Below, in pieces: positions 1-8,738 of a DNA stretch of 64,000 nt (positions are counted from its first letter, which is position 1; each line of letters starts with the position of its first letter). The position numbers and the translations under genes were made by a program. Under the pieces are notes generated by a model, which ran no database searches, was not told the origin of the DNA, and saw only the letters and a list, made by a program, of their open reading frames with translations. The stretch comes from Algoriphagus algorifonticola (GTDB lineage Bacteria > Bacteroidota > Bacteroidia > Cytophagales > Cyclobacteriaceae). The DNA lies in the NCBI RefSeq assembly GCF_007655305.1, contig NZ_VLOG01000045.1:67096-131095 (forward strand), given 5' to 3'.

Positions 1-2507
1 TCAGCAACAATCTGGTGCTTTCTGAAGAGCAGATACTGGCTAACCTTAAGCAGGTACAACTTTCCAACGAACTACCTGTTTCTGGAAAACTGGACGGGAT
101 GCATTTTTCGGTAGAAATGGAAACGGGCACAGGAAAAACCTATGTCTATCTGCGGACTATCTATGAATTGAATCGGCTTTATGGGTTTAGGAAGTTTGTC
201 ATCGTCGTGCCATCTATCCCGATCAGGGAGGGTGTTTTAAAGAATCTGCAAATCACCCACGAGCACTTTCAGACACTCTACGATAATACTCCGCTTAACT
301 TTCAGATGTACGACAGTTCCAAGGTGTCTTCTTTAAGAGGCTTTGCGACGACCAATACCATCGAAGTTTTGGTGATCAATATTGATTCTTTTGCCAAAGA
401 TGAGAATATCATCAATAAGCCCAATGACAAGCTGAATGGGCAGAAACCGGTTGAGTTTATCCAGTCAACCCATCCGGTGGTTATCGTGGATGAACCGCAA
501 AACATGGAGACGGAAAAGCGGATTGCAGCCATTGAAAACCTGAACGGATTGTGTACCCTTCGCTATTCTGCCACACACCGAAATCGATACAACCTTTGCT
601 ACAGTCTGAATCCGGTCAAAGCCTACGATTTGGGTTTGGTCAAGCAGATCGAGGTGGACTCTGTCATGGAGGAGAACGCTTTTAATGATGCTTTTGTCTC
701 GGTGGAATCCGTTACCGCAACGAAAACCAAAGTCACTGCAAAAATCACCATCAATAGCAATGAAAAAGATGGTGTCAAAAAGAAATCAGTCACGGTAAAA
801 GTGGGAGATGATTTGTATGCGCTTTCAAACGAGCGGGAAGCCTATGCTGATGGCTACATCATTGAAGAGATCGATGCAGTAAATAGCTGTATCACGATTT
901 CCAACGGAAATATGCTGTACAAAGGGGACAGTCAGGGAGGTTTGACCGAGGAAGTAATGAAGTTTCAGATTCGGAAAACAGTAGAAGAACACCTGAAAAA
1001 GGAGAAACAACTGAATAAGCTCGGAATCAAAGTACTCTCCTTGTTTTTTATCGATAAAGTGGCCAATTATCGGCAGTACGATGCTTCAGGAAATCCTGTG
1101 CCGGGGAAGTTTGCGCTCTGGTTTGAGGAAATCTATCAGGAGTTTATGGCCAAGCCTGCCTTCAAAGAATTGGACAAGTTTCGGGTGAAGGAAGTTCACA
1201 ACGGCTACTTTTCAATGGATACCAAAGGCCGACTCAAGGATACCTCAGGGGAAACCAAAGCCGATGATGACACCTACAGTCTCATCATGAAAGACAAGGA
1301 GAAATTGTTGGGATTGGACAATTCCCTCCGATTTATTTTTTCCCACTCTGCCCTTAGGGAAGGCTGGGACAACCCAAATGTGTTTCAGATTTGCACCTTA
1401 AATGAAACCAAATCCGATATCAAAAAGCGGCAGGAAATCGGAAGGGGCCTCCGACTTGCGGTAGATCAGGAAGGCAAGCGGACCTATGATCGCAATATCA
1501 ATCGGCTAACCGTGATCGCGAATGAGTCCTATGAAGATTTTGCAAAAAGCCTTCAACAGGAAATTGAAGAGGACTGCGGAGTGACTTTTGCCGGAAGAGT
1601 GAAAAATAAACAAGCCCGAACTGCCATCAAATACCGAAAGGGATTTGAAGCGGATCCGGCCTTTTTGGAAATCTGGGAAAAGCTGAAAGATCGTACCACC
1701 TACAAAGTGGATTACAAAACCGAGGATCTGGTGAGTCAGGCTGCCAAGGAAATTAAAGACCTTCCAAAAATTCATGCTCCCTCCATTCGGTCCACCAAAG
1801 TCCGAGTTACTATGGGGACAGCGGGAGTAGATACCGAATATGCAGGTGATAAGCTGGAATCCTATGGAGGGTATTCCTGGAAGATACCGGATGTCCTCGG
1901 ATACATCCAAAGTAAGACGGAATTGACCAGAAGTACCATTGAGCAAATCTTGGTGCAATCAGGAAGGATCGAAGATATATTGATCAATCCTCAGCTGTTT
2001 TTGGATTTGGCTATTCAGGCTATCAAAAGAGTATTGCATGACTTGATGATTGATGGCATCAAATACCAAAAAATCGGTACCAAAGAATATGAAATGTCTC
2101 TTTTTGAGGCCCAGGAGCTGGAAATTTATTTGAATGCCTTTTCCTACAAAGTAAAGGACAGCTCAAAAACCATCTATGAGGAGTACATTCCGTTGGATTC
2201 TTGCGTGGAAAGTCAGTTTGCCCAAGATTGTGAAAGCAGCGAGCAGGTAAAGTTCTACTTCAAATTGCCCAACTGGTTCAAAATCCCAACTCCAATTGGC
2301 AATTACAACCCGGATTGGGCGGTAGTTTTTGAAAATGAAGAAAAGGTCTATTTCGTTGCTGAGACCAAAGACACCGGAACACCCGTCGTTGATCTGTATA
2401 AACTAAGTCCTGATGAGCAGCTAAAAATCAAATGTGGTAAAGCCCATTTCGAGGAATTCGAGGATCTGGAATATAGGGTGGTGAGTAAAGTGGGGCAGTT
2501 GGTTTAG
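1..2507 (+). CDS. Type III restriction enzyme, Res subunit (5'-truncated by window edge)
   Basis: This is the ATP-dependent helicase/endonuclease subunit of a type III restriction-modification system, which translocates on DNA and cleaves it together with a Mod methyltransferase. The frame is open to base 1 (S-N-N-L before the GTG at 15), so the real start lies upstream. Counting from that GTG, motif I METGTGKT is at residues 35-42, the Walker B form DEPQ starts at D159, SATHR is near 185, and motif VI QEIGRGLRL is at 473-481. A C-terminal PD-(D/E)XK nuclease is visible as PD (766-767) followed by ETK (783-785). All key residues seen are intact, so the visible part looks functional. No Mod gene lies in the window; family gene order (mod then res) predicts it upstream. 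Family assignment is firm; specificity cannot be read from Res. Confidence 0.95.
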   Translation, partial: SNNLVLSEEQILANLKQVQLSNELPVSGKLDGMHFSVEMETGTGKTYVYLRTIYELNRLYGFRKFVIVVPSIPIREGVLKNLQITHEHFQTLYDNTPLNFQMYDSSKVSSLRGFATTNTIEVLVINIDSFAKDENIINKPNDKLNGQKPVEFIQSTHPVVIVDEPQNMETEKRIAAIENLNGLCTLRYSATHRNRYNLCYSLNPVKAYDLGLVKQIEVDSVMEENAFNDAFVSVESVTATKTKVTAKITINSNEKDGVKKKSVTVKVGDDLYALSNEREAYADGYIIEEIDAVNSCITISNGNMLYKGDSQGGLTEEVMKFQIRKTVEEHLKKEKQLNKLGIKVLSLFFIDKVANYRQYDASGNPVPGKFALWFEEIYQEFMAKPAFKELDKFRVKEVHNGYFSMDTKGRLKDTSGETKADDDTYSLIMKDKEKLLGLDNSLRFIFSHSALREGWDNPNVFQICTLNETKSDIKKRQEIGRGLRLAVDQEGKRTYDRNINRLTVIANESYEDFAKSLQQEIEEDCGVTFAGRVKNKQARTAIKYRKGFEADPAFLEIWEKLKDRTTYKVDYKTEDLVSQAAKEIKDLPKIHAPSIRSTKVRVTMGTAGVDTEYAGDKLESYGGYSWKIPDVLGYIQSKTELTRSTIEQILVQSGRIEDILINPQLFLDLAIQAIKRVLHDLMIDGIKYQKIGTKEYEMSLFEAQELEIYLNAFSYKVKDSSKTIYEEYIPLDSCVESQFAQDCESSEQVKFYFKLPNWFKIPTPIGNYNPDWAVVFENEEKVYFVAETKDTGTPVVDLYKLSPDEQLKIKCGKAHFEEFEDLEYRVVSKVGQLV

Positions 2508-2534
2508 GTTGAATCGGAATTTTATAGTAGACAA

Positions 2535-4190
2535 ATGACAAGATTAGCCCCTGATACTCGATTGATTTTGGAATATTCTTCATTTTTTAAAGAAGAACCG
2601 AAATCCCGAATTCAATTTTTGGAAGGATTACCAAAGGAGGCCATTTTATATGAATTAGCATATCTTAATTATCTACTAAAAGCAAAAAACCGAGTTCAAT
2701 TTGATGATAGTTTCGAAACTCAAATAAGTATTTTAGGACATCTTTTTAAATCAGACTTCCGCTATGATTACTATCTTAGGATAATTCTCAGTCACATTCA
2801 AGGAAAGGCTACTCCATCAATATTTCTGAGAGGAACCTTTTTGTTTGCGATGGAAGAGATTACCCAAAGTCAGGAAATTTCATTTATTGAAGGTATCAAA
2901 TTAGAAAATATTAGTCAGTGGGAAAGGCTTTTTAAATACCTGTTAGCTGTTAATTCTGAATTAATAAAGATTGGAGAAAAGTCTAAAGGATTTGAGAAGA
3001 CTCCAACTTTTGAGAATTTGAATCCAGCTTTAATACCGATAAATGAATTGGCCATTGAATCCAATCCAGTTTTCACAAATTATCGAGGATTTCTTTTAGC
3101 AGAATATTTATTAAGTGTCGAAAAGTATTCCCAGAAGTTGAACCAATATTTTGAAAGCAATTTTGGATGCTCACCGAAAGCATTTGTTCAAAAAATTCAG
3201 GGGGTTATTATGCATGAGTCCTTTGAGGATAAAAAATTCGGTTTTTGCTATCGATCAAATGGAGGTGATCCATTTTTAGACAGTTTAAGTAAGCGGACCA
3301 AAAACAAAGAGCTTTTTAAATTTATTGGAATCAGAAAATCCCCTTTGATTAAGGTTAATGAAAATGATTACCTGCTTGCAGATTCTATTTTTTTAATTGA
3401 AAAGTGCTATTCCCAATTCATCAATGATTTTTGGTTTGACTTATTAAGGGGTGAGTGCAAGAACAGGGAGGAACAAGACAAAGCTATAGAAGAATTAGGA
3501 GGTCATTTTGGGAGGTTTTTTGAACAATATTGTTGTGGGATTTTAGAGAGAATATTTTCAGGTTACAAGTATTCAATTTTTTTGACCCTTAATCAGCTAA
3601 GAGTCTCAGATCCAAAAGGAGATAGCGAGTTTTCAGATTTTTATCTGCGCTATCAGAACAAAGTTATTGTCGGTCAAATAAAAGGAGGAGGTATTAATGA
3701 TAAATCAAAATATGGAGGAGATATCGATGAATTATATCATTTAGGTAGGGATGAATTTTTTAGAAGGTTTGGAGTAGATCAAATTGCTAAATCTGTTTCA
3801 ACTTTAGTGGAAATGGCTCCCATATTTGACAGAGATTTTCCAATTGGTAAACAACTTCATGTTTTTCCAATTTTAGTTGTAAACGAAAAAGTTTTTCAAA
3901 CGGCATTATTTGCAGACGTATTTAATGATCGATTTAAGGAGTTAACAAGTGGGTTAAATTTCGGGAAATTAACCATTAAGCGATTGGTTCTAACACACAT
4001 TTCTGATTGGGAAAATTCAGAGGCCTATCTTTCTGAGTCTCCAAAAAGAATCTGGGAAATTTTTGAAAGCCATTACCGGGATAAAAAATTCGTACCTGCC
4101 TTTTCCAACACTCTAAATAAACTAATTCCGCAAAAAAAACGAATCCCAAAAGATTTTGCGAAACGACTTTTTGAAGTTCTCACCAAGTAA
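2535..4190 (+). CDS. Unrecognised 551-aa protein with possible PD-(D/E)XK-like core
   Basis: I do not recognise this family. The gene starts 27 bases after the Res stop, in the same direction, so co-transcription is likely. The first ~330 residues look mainly helical with no clear motif. Around residues 365-385 there is an acidic strand-like segment, SDFYL, followed 13 residues after D368 by the strand VIVGQIKGG (Q381, K383). A D...QxK arrangement resembles variant PD-(D/E)XK nuclease cores, in which Q can replace the usual E. The conserved-looking HVFPILVVNEK segment (about 437-447) could be a later core strand. Base composition is more AT-rich than the Res gene, suggesting separate acquisition. 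The nuclease reading is an inference from a few residues; an unrelated defence-associated protein is equally possible. Confidence 0.7.
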   Translation: MTRLAPDTRLILEYSSFFKEEPKSRIQFLEGLPKEAILYELAYLNYLLKAKNRVQFDDSFETQISILGHLFKSDFRYDYYLRIILSHIQGKATPSIFLRGTFLFAMEEITQSQEISFIEGIKLENISQWERLFKYLLAVNSELIKIGEKSKGFEKTPTFENLNPALIPINELAIESNPVFTNYRGFLLAEYLLSVEKYSQKLNQYFESNFGCSPKAFVQKIQGVIMHESFEDKKFGFCYRSNGGDPFLDSLSKRTKNKELFKFIGIRKSPLIKVNENDYLLADSIFLIEKCYSQFINDFWFDLLRGECKNREEQDKAIEELGGHFGRFFEQYCCGILERIFSGYKYSIFLTLNQLRVSDPKGDSEFSDFYLRYQNKVIVGQIKGGGINDKSKYGGDIDELYHLGRDEFFRRFGVDQIAKSVSTLVEMAPIFDRDFPIGKQLHVFPILVVNEKVFQTALFADVFNDRFKELTSGLNFGKLTIKRLVLTHISDWENSEAYLSESPKRIWEIFESHYRDKKFVPAFSNTLNKLIPQKKRIPKDFAKRLFEVLTK

Positions 4191-4199
4191 TTTTAAGAG

Positions 4200-4634
4200 A
4201 TGAAGGGCGAATTTGATTTTTTTATTGAATGGGGTGTCTGGTCAAATCTTGATTCATTGACGGAATATTCTTTAATACTCCTTTATGGCCATATTTTCTT
4301 GGAAAAGGTATTAGAGTTAGCATTAGATAGATTGGGAGTGAAAGATCCGGAGAATCAATCTTTCAACTCCAAGGTGATCCGATTGAGAAACTTGTTAAAG
4401 GAATCAAGCAAAAAGGAATCCATTATTCAAGCTTTGACTGAACTGAATCGACTTAGAAATAAATTGGCTCATGAATTTAAATTCGATATTAAAAATGGAG
4501 AGTTAGAAAAGTGGTCTGATGAAGTTCACAATAAATTCGATGGCGAGAAATATACCAAGTTCACGGCTAGAACTAGAATCGTTCACTCATTCTCTTTTCT
4601 GGCGAAAGCAATTCTTGCATCGTCCAAGGTCTGA
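4200..4634 (+). CDS. Small HEPN-like protein (RNKLAH motif)
   Basis: This 144-residue, mostly helical protein starts 10 bases after the previous stop and probably shares its transcript. Residues 86-91 read RNKLAH, matching the R-x4-H signature of catalytic HEPN ribonucleases, and they sit in a helix (LNRLRNKLAHEF) as in that superfamily. HEPN domains are frequent RNase toxins or effectors in toxin-antitoxin, abortive-infection and CRISPR-associated systems. No partner nucleotidyltransferase (MNT) is adjacent, unlike classical HEPN/MNT pairs. Target RNA and toxicity are unknown. It is followed by 224 bases of poorly coding DNA before the next full gene. Confidence 0.75.
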   Translation: MKGEFDFFIEWGVWSNLDSLTEYSLILLYGHIFLEKVLELALDRLGVKDPENQSFNSKVIRLRNLLKESSKKESIIQALTELNRLRNKLAHEFKFDIKNGELEKWSDEVHNKFDGEKYTKFTARTRIVHSFSFLAKAILASSKV

Positions 4635-4748
4635 CAATTCCAGTCTATACCCAAAAAAATGCTTTTCGTTTTCTGGCAAACAGATATCTTTAGGGAAAAG
4701 AACATGGGGGATGAATGAAACTGGGAATTGCTCAAAAACCGCAAAGGC

Positions 4749-4862
4749 TGAGTCCTTGATTTCTCAGACATCATGTACTATCAGCGGATCATCAAAGCAT
4801 TGACTGAGACGGATAGGGTGATGGGAGAGATTGATGGGGTGCGTTTAAATCCATTTAAATGA
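4749..4862 (+). other. Short ORF or gene remnant coupled to the next gene
   Basis: A short open frame runs from just after a stop at 4749-4751 to a stop at 4860-4862. From ATG 4773 it encodes 29 residues beginning MYYQRIIKALTETDRVMGEI. Its stop overlaps the next gene's start as ATGA (4859-4862), the usual sign of translational coupling. The helical, charged peptide looks more like the end of a decayed larger gene than junk. The stretch 4635-4748 has no convincing coding frame. I cannot tell a true small gene from a deletion remnant. Confidence 0.35.
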
Positions 4863-5686
4863 TAACAAAAAAAAGATTTTCAGAAATAGATACTGAAGTT
4901 CAGAATTCAGTAAATGAAACTTTTGATTTCATCAAAGGTAATAGTAGAGAGGATCGATATATTCTGCTTTTGGCTTCTGGTGAGTATGATGATATTTCTT
5001 ATCCAATTGGTTCTGGATATAATCCTCATTCTATAGATAATAGGGGTGATCATTACAATGATGAATCTCGATTTAAATTTTTTATTCAATTTTTAAAAGC
5101 GTTTTATTCTTTTCCAAAAGGGGTTGGAAATGTTCCGGATGATGAATTTAGAATCACACTTGAATTAATGATATACTCCCATATTTGGGAGTCTAAAAAT
5201 CTTTTGAAGCAATTGTACCGTCTTTCACAATTAGTTTTAGATAAAAGTTACCCTTGGAAAGTAGTAGTTCCTGAAATGGGTAAACAGAATTTTATAAGGA
5301 TTGAAATTAGAGATAAGTTTAGGACAAAAGGGTTAACGATTTCTGAAATTATAACAAAAGGATTTCATACTTCGTTAAGAAATGCATTTGCTCATTCGGA
5401 ATATAGCTTAAATGGTTATACTAAAAATATTGTTTTGCGCACCTATAAAGGGGATAGTACATGGGATATTCCTTCGATTTCTTATGATGCTTGGAGTGAA
5501 AGATTTGTTTATTCAGCGTTATTATCTTTTTATTTAATCAAATTAAAGCAAGATAGAAGAAATGATATAATTAAAGAATTTAAAAAGGATGAATTTGTGA
5601 TTTCACATCCAATTGATGAAAAAACTACAAAATATCGAAAAATATATTATAATCACGAATACGATGTTTTTAGATTTTTAAAGTAA
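4859..5686 (+). CDS. HEPN-like protein (RNAFAH motif), 275 aa
   Basis: The family is unrecognised. Residues 174-179 read RNAFAH within a predicted helix (SLRNAFAHSEYSL), an R-x4-H pattern seen in HEPN-superfamily RNases and in several uncharacterised proteins of defence islands. The N-terminal half is largely charged and helical without a known motif; the C-terminus is rich in Lys and Tyr. The gene is markedly AT-rich compared with Res and the downstream genes, consistent with horizontal acquisition. Its start overlaps the short ORF upstream by ATGA. It follows another HEPN-like gene and precedes a third, so the three may form one functional group. Catalytic activity is inferred from the motif only. 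Confidence 0.7.
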   Translation: MITKKRFSEIDTEVQNSVNETFDFIKGNSREDRYILLLASGEYDDISYPIGSGYNPHSIDNRGDHYNDESRFKFFIQFLKAFYSFPKGVGNVPDDEFRITLELMIYSHIWESKNLLKQLYRLSQLVLDKSYPWKVVVPEMGKQNFIRIEIRDKFRTKGLTISEIITKGFHTSLRNAFAHSEYSLNGYTKNIVLRTYKGDSTWDIPSISYDAWSERFVYSALLSFYLIKLKQDRRNDIIKEFKKDEFVISHPIDEKTTKYRKIYYNHEYDVFRFLK

Positions 5687-5855
5687 AATTGATCTTGTAT
5701 CAAATTACATTTAATGCTATTTTGTGTGTTGCATATGTGATTTTTGATAATTTATATTGATTGTTAATTTTCTGGTTCTTACATTAATAAACTCTATGAT
5801 TTTGCAGTTCTAGTTTAGAAAATGAAGAGCCGGCTGAATTATAGCTGATAGAAGT

Positions 5856-6614
5856 TTGGAAAAAATAACTAATTGGATAATGGAAAATGAGAGGTTGAAA
5901 AGGATATTTTCAAAAGGTGATAAGGAAATTGGAAGGTTGCTCAGTCTTATTGATCAAGAGAAAAATTTGATTAATTCTTTCCCGCTTTTGGATTATATAG
6001 AGTTTATAGAACAGCTTGATAAAATCATCAAATATGTTGAAGATTCCGATAACCCTCGCTTGATTGTTTTAGAATCATGGCTAATAATTGATTTTTCAAT
6101 TCGTAATTTACTTAAGAAAGGACTTGAAATTGAAAGATTTTGTGATGAAGAATTTAATTTGTTGCCTCAAGGATTTAAAGATTGTATTAATTTACTTGAA
6201 AATTTCATTTATAATCAAAGAAAAAAGGAATTAAATCCCCAAAGGAAATTTTCTGAAATTGAACTCCCAAAAGCAATTTTATCCTTTGTTTTGGATAATT
6301 CAAATATAAAAAAAGAGATCCTTGATTTTCAAGAGAGTTTTTTATTGTCAAATAATTTACCATTGGTTCCAACAATAGATTTGAACAATAGCGAATATAG
6401 AAATGTGAATGAAAATTGGCTAGATTCTGTTAAACATCTTGATAAAGTCTGGTTTCAAAAGGCTAATAAATTGAATAAAGTAAGGAATTTAGCTGCTCAT
6501 TCCTTTGATAAAGAAAAGATATATAAGGAGCTAGGAATTAAAGGGAGTAATCAGCTTGAGAAACTTAAAGAATTTTGTTTGACAACATTGAAGTTGTTGA
6601 TGGGGCTTAAATGA
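5856..6614 (+). CDS. HEPN-like protein (RNLAAH motif), 252 aa
   Basis: The family is unrecognised. The longest frame opens with TTG at 5856; an ATG at 5880 (MENERLKRIF) is a good alternative start. The protein is helical. Near its C-terminus residues 210-215 read RNLAAH in the context LNKVRNLAAHSFD, another R-x4-H HEPN-type signature. An upstream helix near residues 68-85 (PRLIVLESWLIIDFSIRN) resembles the first helix of such bundles. The gene is AT-rich like its left neighbour. The 169-base gap before it contains no other gene, so it may have its own promoter. It is the third consecutive gene in this direction with this motif. Toxin, effector or structural role is open. Confidence 0.7.
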   Translation: MEKITNWIMENERLKRIFSKGDKEIGRLLSLIDQEKNLINSFPLLDYIEFIEQLDKIIKYVEDSDNPRLIVLESWLIIDFSIRNLLKKGLEIERFCDEEFNLLPQGFKDCINLLENFIYNQRKKELNPQRKFSEIELPKAILSFVLDNSNIKKEILDFQESFLLSNNLPLVPTIDLNNSEYRNVNENWLDSVKHLDKVWFQKANKLNKVRNLAAHSFDKEKIYKELGIKGSNQLEKLKEFCLTTLKLLMGLK

Positions 6615-6668
6615 TTTTTAGACACTCTCTGCTTAAAGAATGGATTCTCTTAGGTATTATTGATGGTT

Positions 6669-7076
6669 TTATTTCCCCACCAACTTCTCCAACCTCACCA
6701 TCATCTCATCCTTTTCTTTCAGCATTCGCTCGTATAAGGCGATTTTCTCCTCGTGGAGTTGAATCAATTTTTCCAATGGATTAATATTAAAAGTAGGAGT
6801 ATGACCTGTGTTTAAAAAAGATCCTTGATTGAATGTATTGGAAATAATGTTTATCGCTTGCTCTTCATCAAAATTCTGAAAAGCTTCCACGGGAATCCGT
6901 AGAATCTCACCGACCTGACGTAGCAATTCTTCCTCGACCTCTTCTTTTTGCTCGAGTATGCTTATCTTCTTTTGAGACCATTCGCCTCCGAGTTCGTGAG
7001 CCAAGGCTTCCTGCTTGATGCCCATCATCTCCCGAAATCGCTTGATATTTCTGCCGTGGTGGATTTTCTCGTTCAT
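6669..7076 (-). CDS. XRE-family helix-turn-helix regulator with C-terminal coiled coil
   Basis: From the ATG at 7076 (MNEKIHHGRNIKRFREMMG) this is a 135-residue protein. Residues ~8-65 form a Cro/C1-type HTH (GIKQEALAHELG ... SQKKISILEQ). The C-terminal third (PLEKLIQLHEEKIALYERMLKEKDEMMVRLEKL) has heptad spacing typical of a dimerising coiled coil. The longer frame from 7157 adds 27 residues unlike the family, so I use the internal start. It is transcribed opposite to the HEPN genes on its left and divergently from the operon starting near 7434, so it could control either or both. No operator was identified. Such small XRE proteins are common in Bacteroidota genomic islands. Confidence 0.85.
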   Translation of the reverse strand: MNEKIHHGRNIKRFREMMGIKQEALAHELGGEWSQKKISILEQKEEVEEELLRQVGEILRIPVEAFQNFDEEQAINIISNTFNQGSFLNTGHTPTFNINPLEKLIQLHEEKIALYERMLKEKDEMMVRLEKLVGK

Positions 7077-7207
7077 AGTCTTGAAGTACAATGGAAAAAT
7101 AAGAATTTCTCCCGAAAAGGAGTAAACTAAATTATTCAATTGGATCGCATGATGCAAGAGAATGCCAATTTTCTACATCATTTTTTTGTCTTAAAAACTG
7201 ACTAATC

Positions 7208-7319
7208 GGACTAAAGCCCAAATGGACAATTGGATTTCATTTTTTCCTCCTGCCAAAGGAGAGGAGGCTATTCATGAGTTAGATTCTATCGCTATGAATA
7301 GGAATGTGGCTTTAGTCCA
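7208..7319. repeat. Palindromic MITE-like element
   Basis: An 11-bp perfect terminal inverted repeat, GGACTAAAGCC (7208-7218) and GGCTTTAGTCC (7309-7319), encloses about 90 bases with two further stem-forming pairs: CCTCC/GGAGG-type pairing near 7246-7270, and CTATTCAT/ATGAATAG (about 7268-7301). A similar layout occurs at 42504-42620, with CTAAAGC ends and an internal hairpin. This looks like a non-coding, transposable-type or REP-like palindromic element in the divergent intergenic region (7077-7433). No coding frame lies inside. Confidence 0.55.
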
Positions 7320-7433
7320 TTCCAAAAAAGAAGCATTAACCATATCCGCGCTTTAGCCCAATACCTGGAATATTTTATCCCGATTTTCTTTCTAAGTCAT
7401 TCCTTTCTGGAATAGCCTATCCTTTTGAAAGTC

Positions 7434-8102
7434 ATGAATTTGGCTGACCAACAAACAGCCAATGTCATGTATCATTATCTGAATACCTTTGAAGAAGAAC
7501 GAGTCTGTGAAGATTTGCTGGATTGTCACAGGGGATTGTATCGTTTTTTCTGCGATTACAGCGAACTGAGTTTCTGGAAAAGTGATCTGTCGGCGATTTT
7601 TGATCAAGTTTTGCAGGATAAACCAAGTTTTGAGATCCTTAGCCCCAAATCAATTATTAACCAAGGCGGAGAATTTTTGCACCTTATCTACATCGGGTTT
7701 TTCCTCTGCCAGAAGACCCACTTTCCTCCCTGTCCAAACCCCACTTGGAAGGATCTGATCCTAAAACATACCAGGAGGCGGACACCTTCATTGATCGACA
7801 GAATCCGACTCTTGCCACACTACCTCAGTCCTAAAGAGATTCAAGATCCCTACCTATTTCTTAAAGATTTTTACTATCGACGGCAATGTCCCGACTGGGC
7901 CAGAAGATGGAATCAACTTATCCAAGAATCATTTAGCAACCTCACTTTTTTGGAACCTGAAGATATCGTCGTGTTTCAGGCTGATTTCAGAGATTTTCAT
8001 AAGCTTTTGGAAGCTACCTATCTGATCTATGTCCGGCATTTCACTACTGAAATGCCCGATGGATACGATTCATTCAATTTGAACTTTCCCATTATGTTTT
8101 AA
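7434..8102 (+). CDS. Unrecognised protein, paralogue of the next gene
   Basis: The frame is open from 7425; the better start is ATG 7434 (MNLADQQTANVMYHY). The family is not one I know. The protein lines up along most of its length with the product of 8115-8738. Shared blocks are a FW near the N-terminal third, a G-x-x-FL(H/K)LI segment, YLSP(K/E)E(I/L)xDP, a basic patch followed by WxxRWN, and a C-terminal L(T/L)EAxYLIYVR. It has no signal peptide or membrane segment, so it is probably cytoplasmic. It is the first gene of a three-gene co-directional operon ending in a HEPN-domain protein; 12 bases separate it from gene two. Context in a defence island suggests a toxin-antitoxin or anti-phage role, but nothing in the sequence proves it. 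Confidence 0.75.
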   Translation: MNLADQQTANVMYHYLNTFEEERVCEDLLDCHRGLYRFFCDYSELSFWKSDLSAIFDQVLQDKPSFEILSPKSIINQGGEFLHLIYIGFFLCQKTHFPPCPNPTWKDLILKHTRRRTPSLIDRIRLLPHYLSPKEIQDPYLFLKDFYYRRQCPDWARRWNQLIQESFSNLTFLEPEDIVVFQADFRDFHKLLEATYLIYVRHFTTEMPDGYDSFNLNFPIMF

Positions 8103-8114
8103 CCGATATCTACT

Positions 8115-8738
8115 ATGGAAAATAATTTCAGGAAACTTCAAAAAAAATATGGCTGTCTAACCAAGGACAAGGCTTTTCTGGTGTTGAAGGAGCTTTTTGG
8201 TTCTATGGCAGACCTTCCGTTTTGGCTGAGTAAAGTTTCAAAAATCCAAAATTCAGTATTTGATCCAGATCCTGACTATTCGGAATTATTGCCCGATACG
8301 GTGATGTATAATGGGCATCTGTTTTTAAAGCTTATTCATGCGAGTCATTGCTTCATGGATTTTCCAGCGATGTCAAAGGACGGATTGAACTGGGGACATC
8401 TGATTGATGATTGGACAGAAAACTTGTATTTAGGCAAAGCCAAGCCGGATTCATTTTATCATTTGATCGAATACTGTCCGAAGTATCTTTCACCTGAAGA
8501 GCTTTTGGATCCGAGTGGTTTTATCCGCAAGTTTTTCAAGCGCAAGAAATTGAAATCGTGGTTAAAGCGATGGAATCATTTTAGGGAAGCCGCCTTTTAT
8601 ACCTTTTCAATTGTCGAAGAAACGGAGGGGGAGTACCACAAAGATTTCCAATACTTTCTGAAGCTCACCGAAGCTTGCTACCTGATCTATGTGCGCTTTT
8701 CTCCCACCCAAAATTCAACCATCGATGCTGGAATTTGA
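8115..8738 (+). CDS. Unrecognised protein, paralogue of the previous gene
   Basis: This 207-residue protein is the diverged tandem copy of its upstream neighbour, with the same ordered blocks: PFW, GHLFLKLIH, YLSPEELLDP, a KxxLKSWLKRWNHF basic/aromatic segment, and LTEACYLIYVR at the end. The conserved W-x-x-RWN and YLIYVR blocks probably mark the structural core. Two paralogues side by side, followed by a gene overlapping by 14 bases, point to a complex with fixed stoichiometry. It is soluble and has no nuclease, kinase or HTH signature that I can see. It could be a duplicated HEPN-like helical domain, but no R-x4-H is evident. Confidence 0.75.
   Translation: MENNFRKLQKKYGCLTKDKAFLVLKELFGSMADLPFWLSKVSKIQNSVFDPDPDYSELLPDTVMYNGHLFLKLIHASHCFMDFPAMSKDGLNWGHLIDDWTENLYLGKAKPDSFYHLIEYCPKYLSPEELLDPSGFIRKFFKRKKLKSWLKRWNHFREAAFYTFSIVEETEGEYHKDFQYFLKLTEACYLIYVRFSPTQNSTIDAGI

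Noticed and set aside
4519-4803. 94-residue frame overlapping the end of the first HEPN gene
   Set aside because: It is a shifted frame across 4519-4634, and its tail is non-coding; no protein-like pattern.
7434-8738. RteC-like or conjugative-transposon regulators for the two paralogues
   Set aside because: No specific RteC signature was found; the resemblance was limited to general helical composition.
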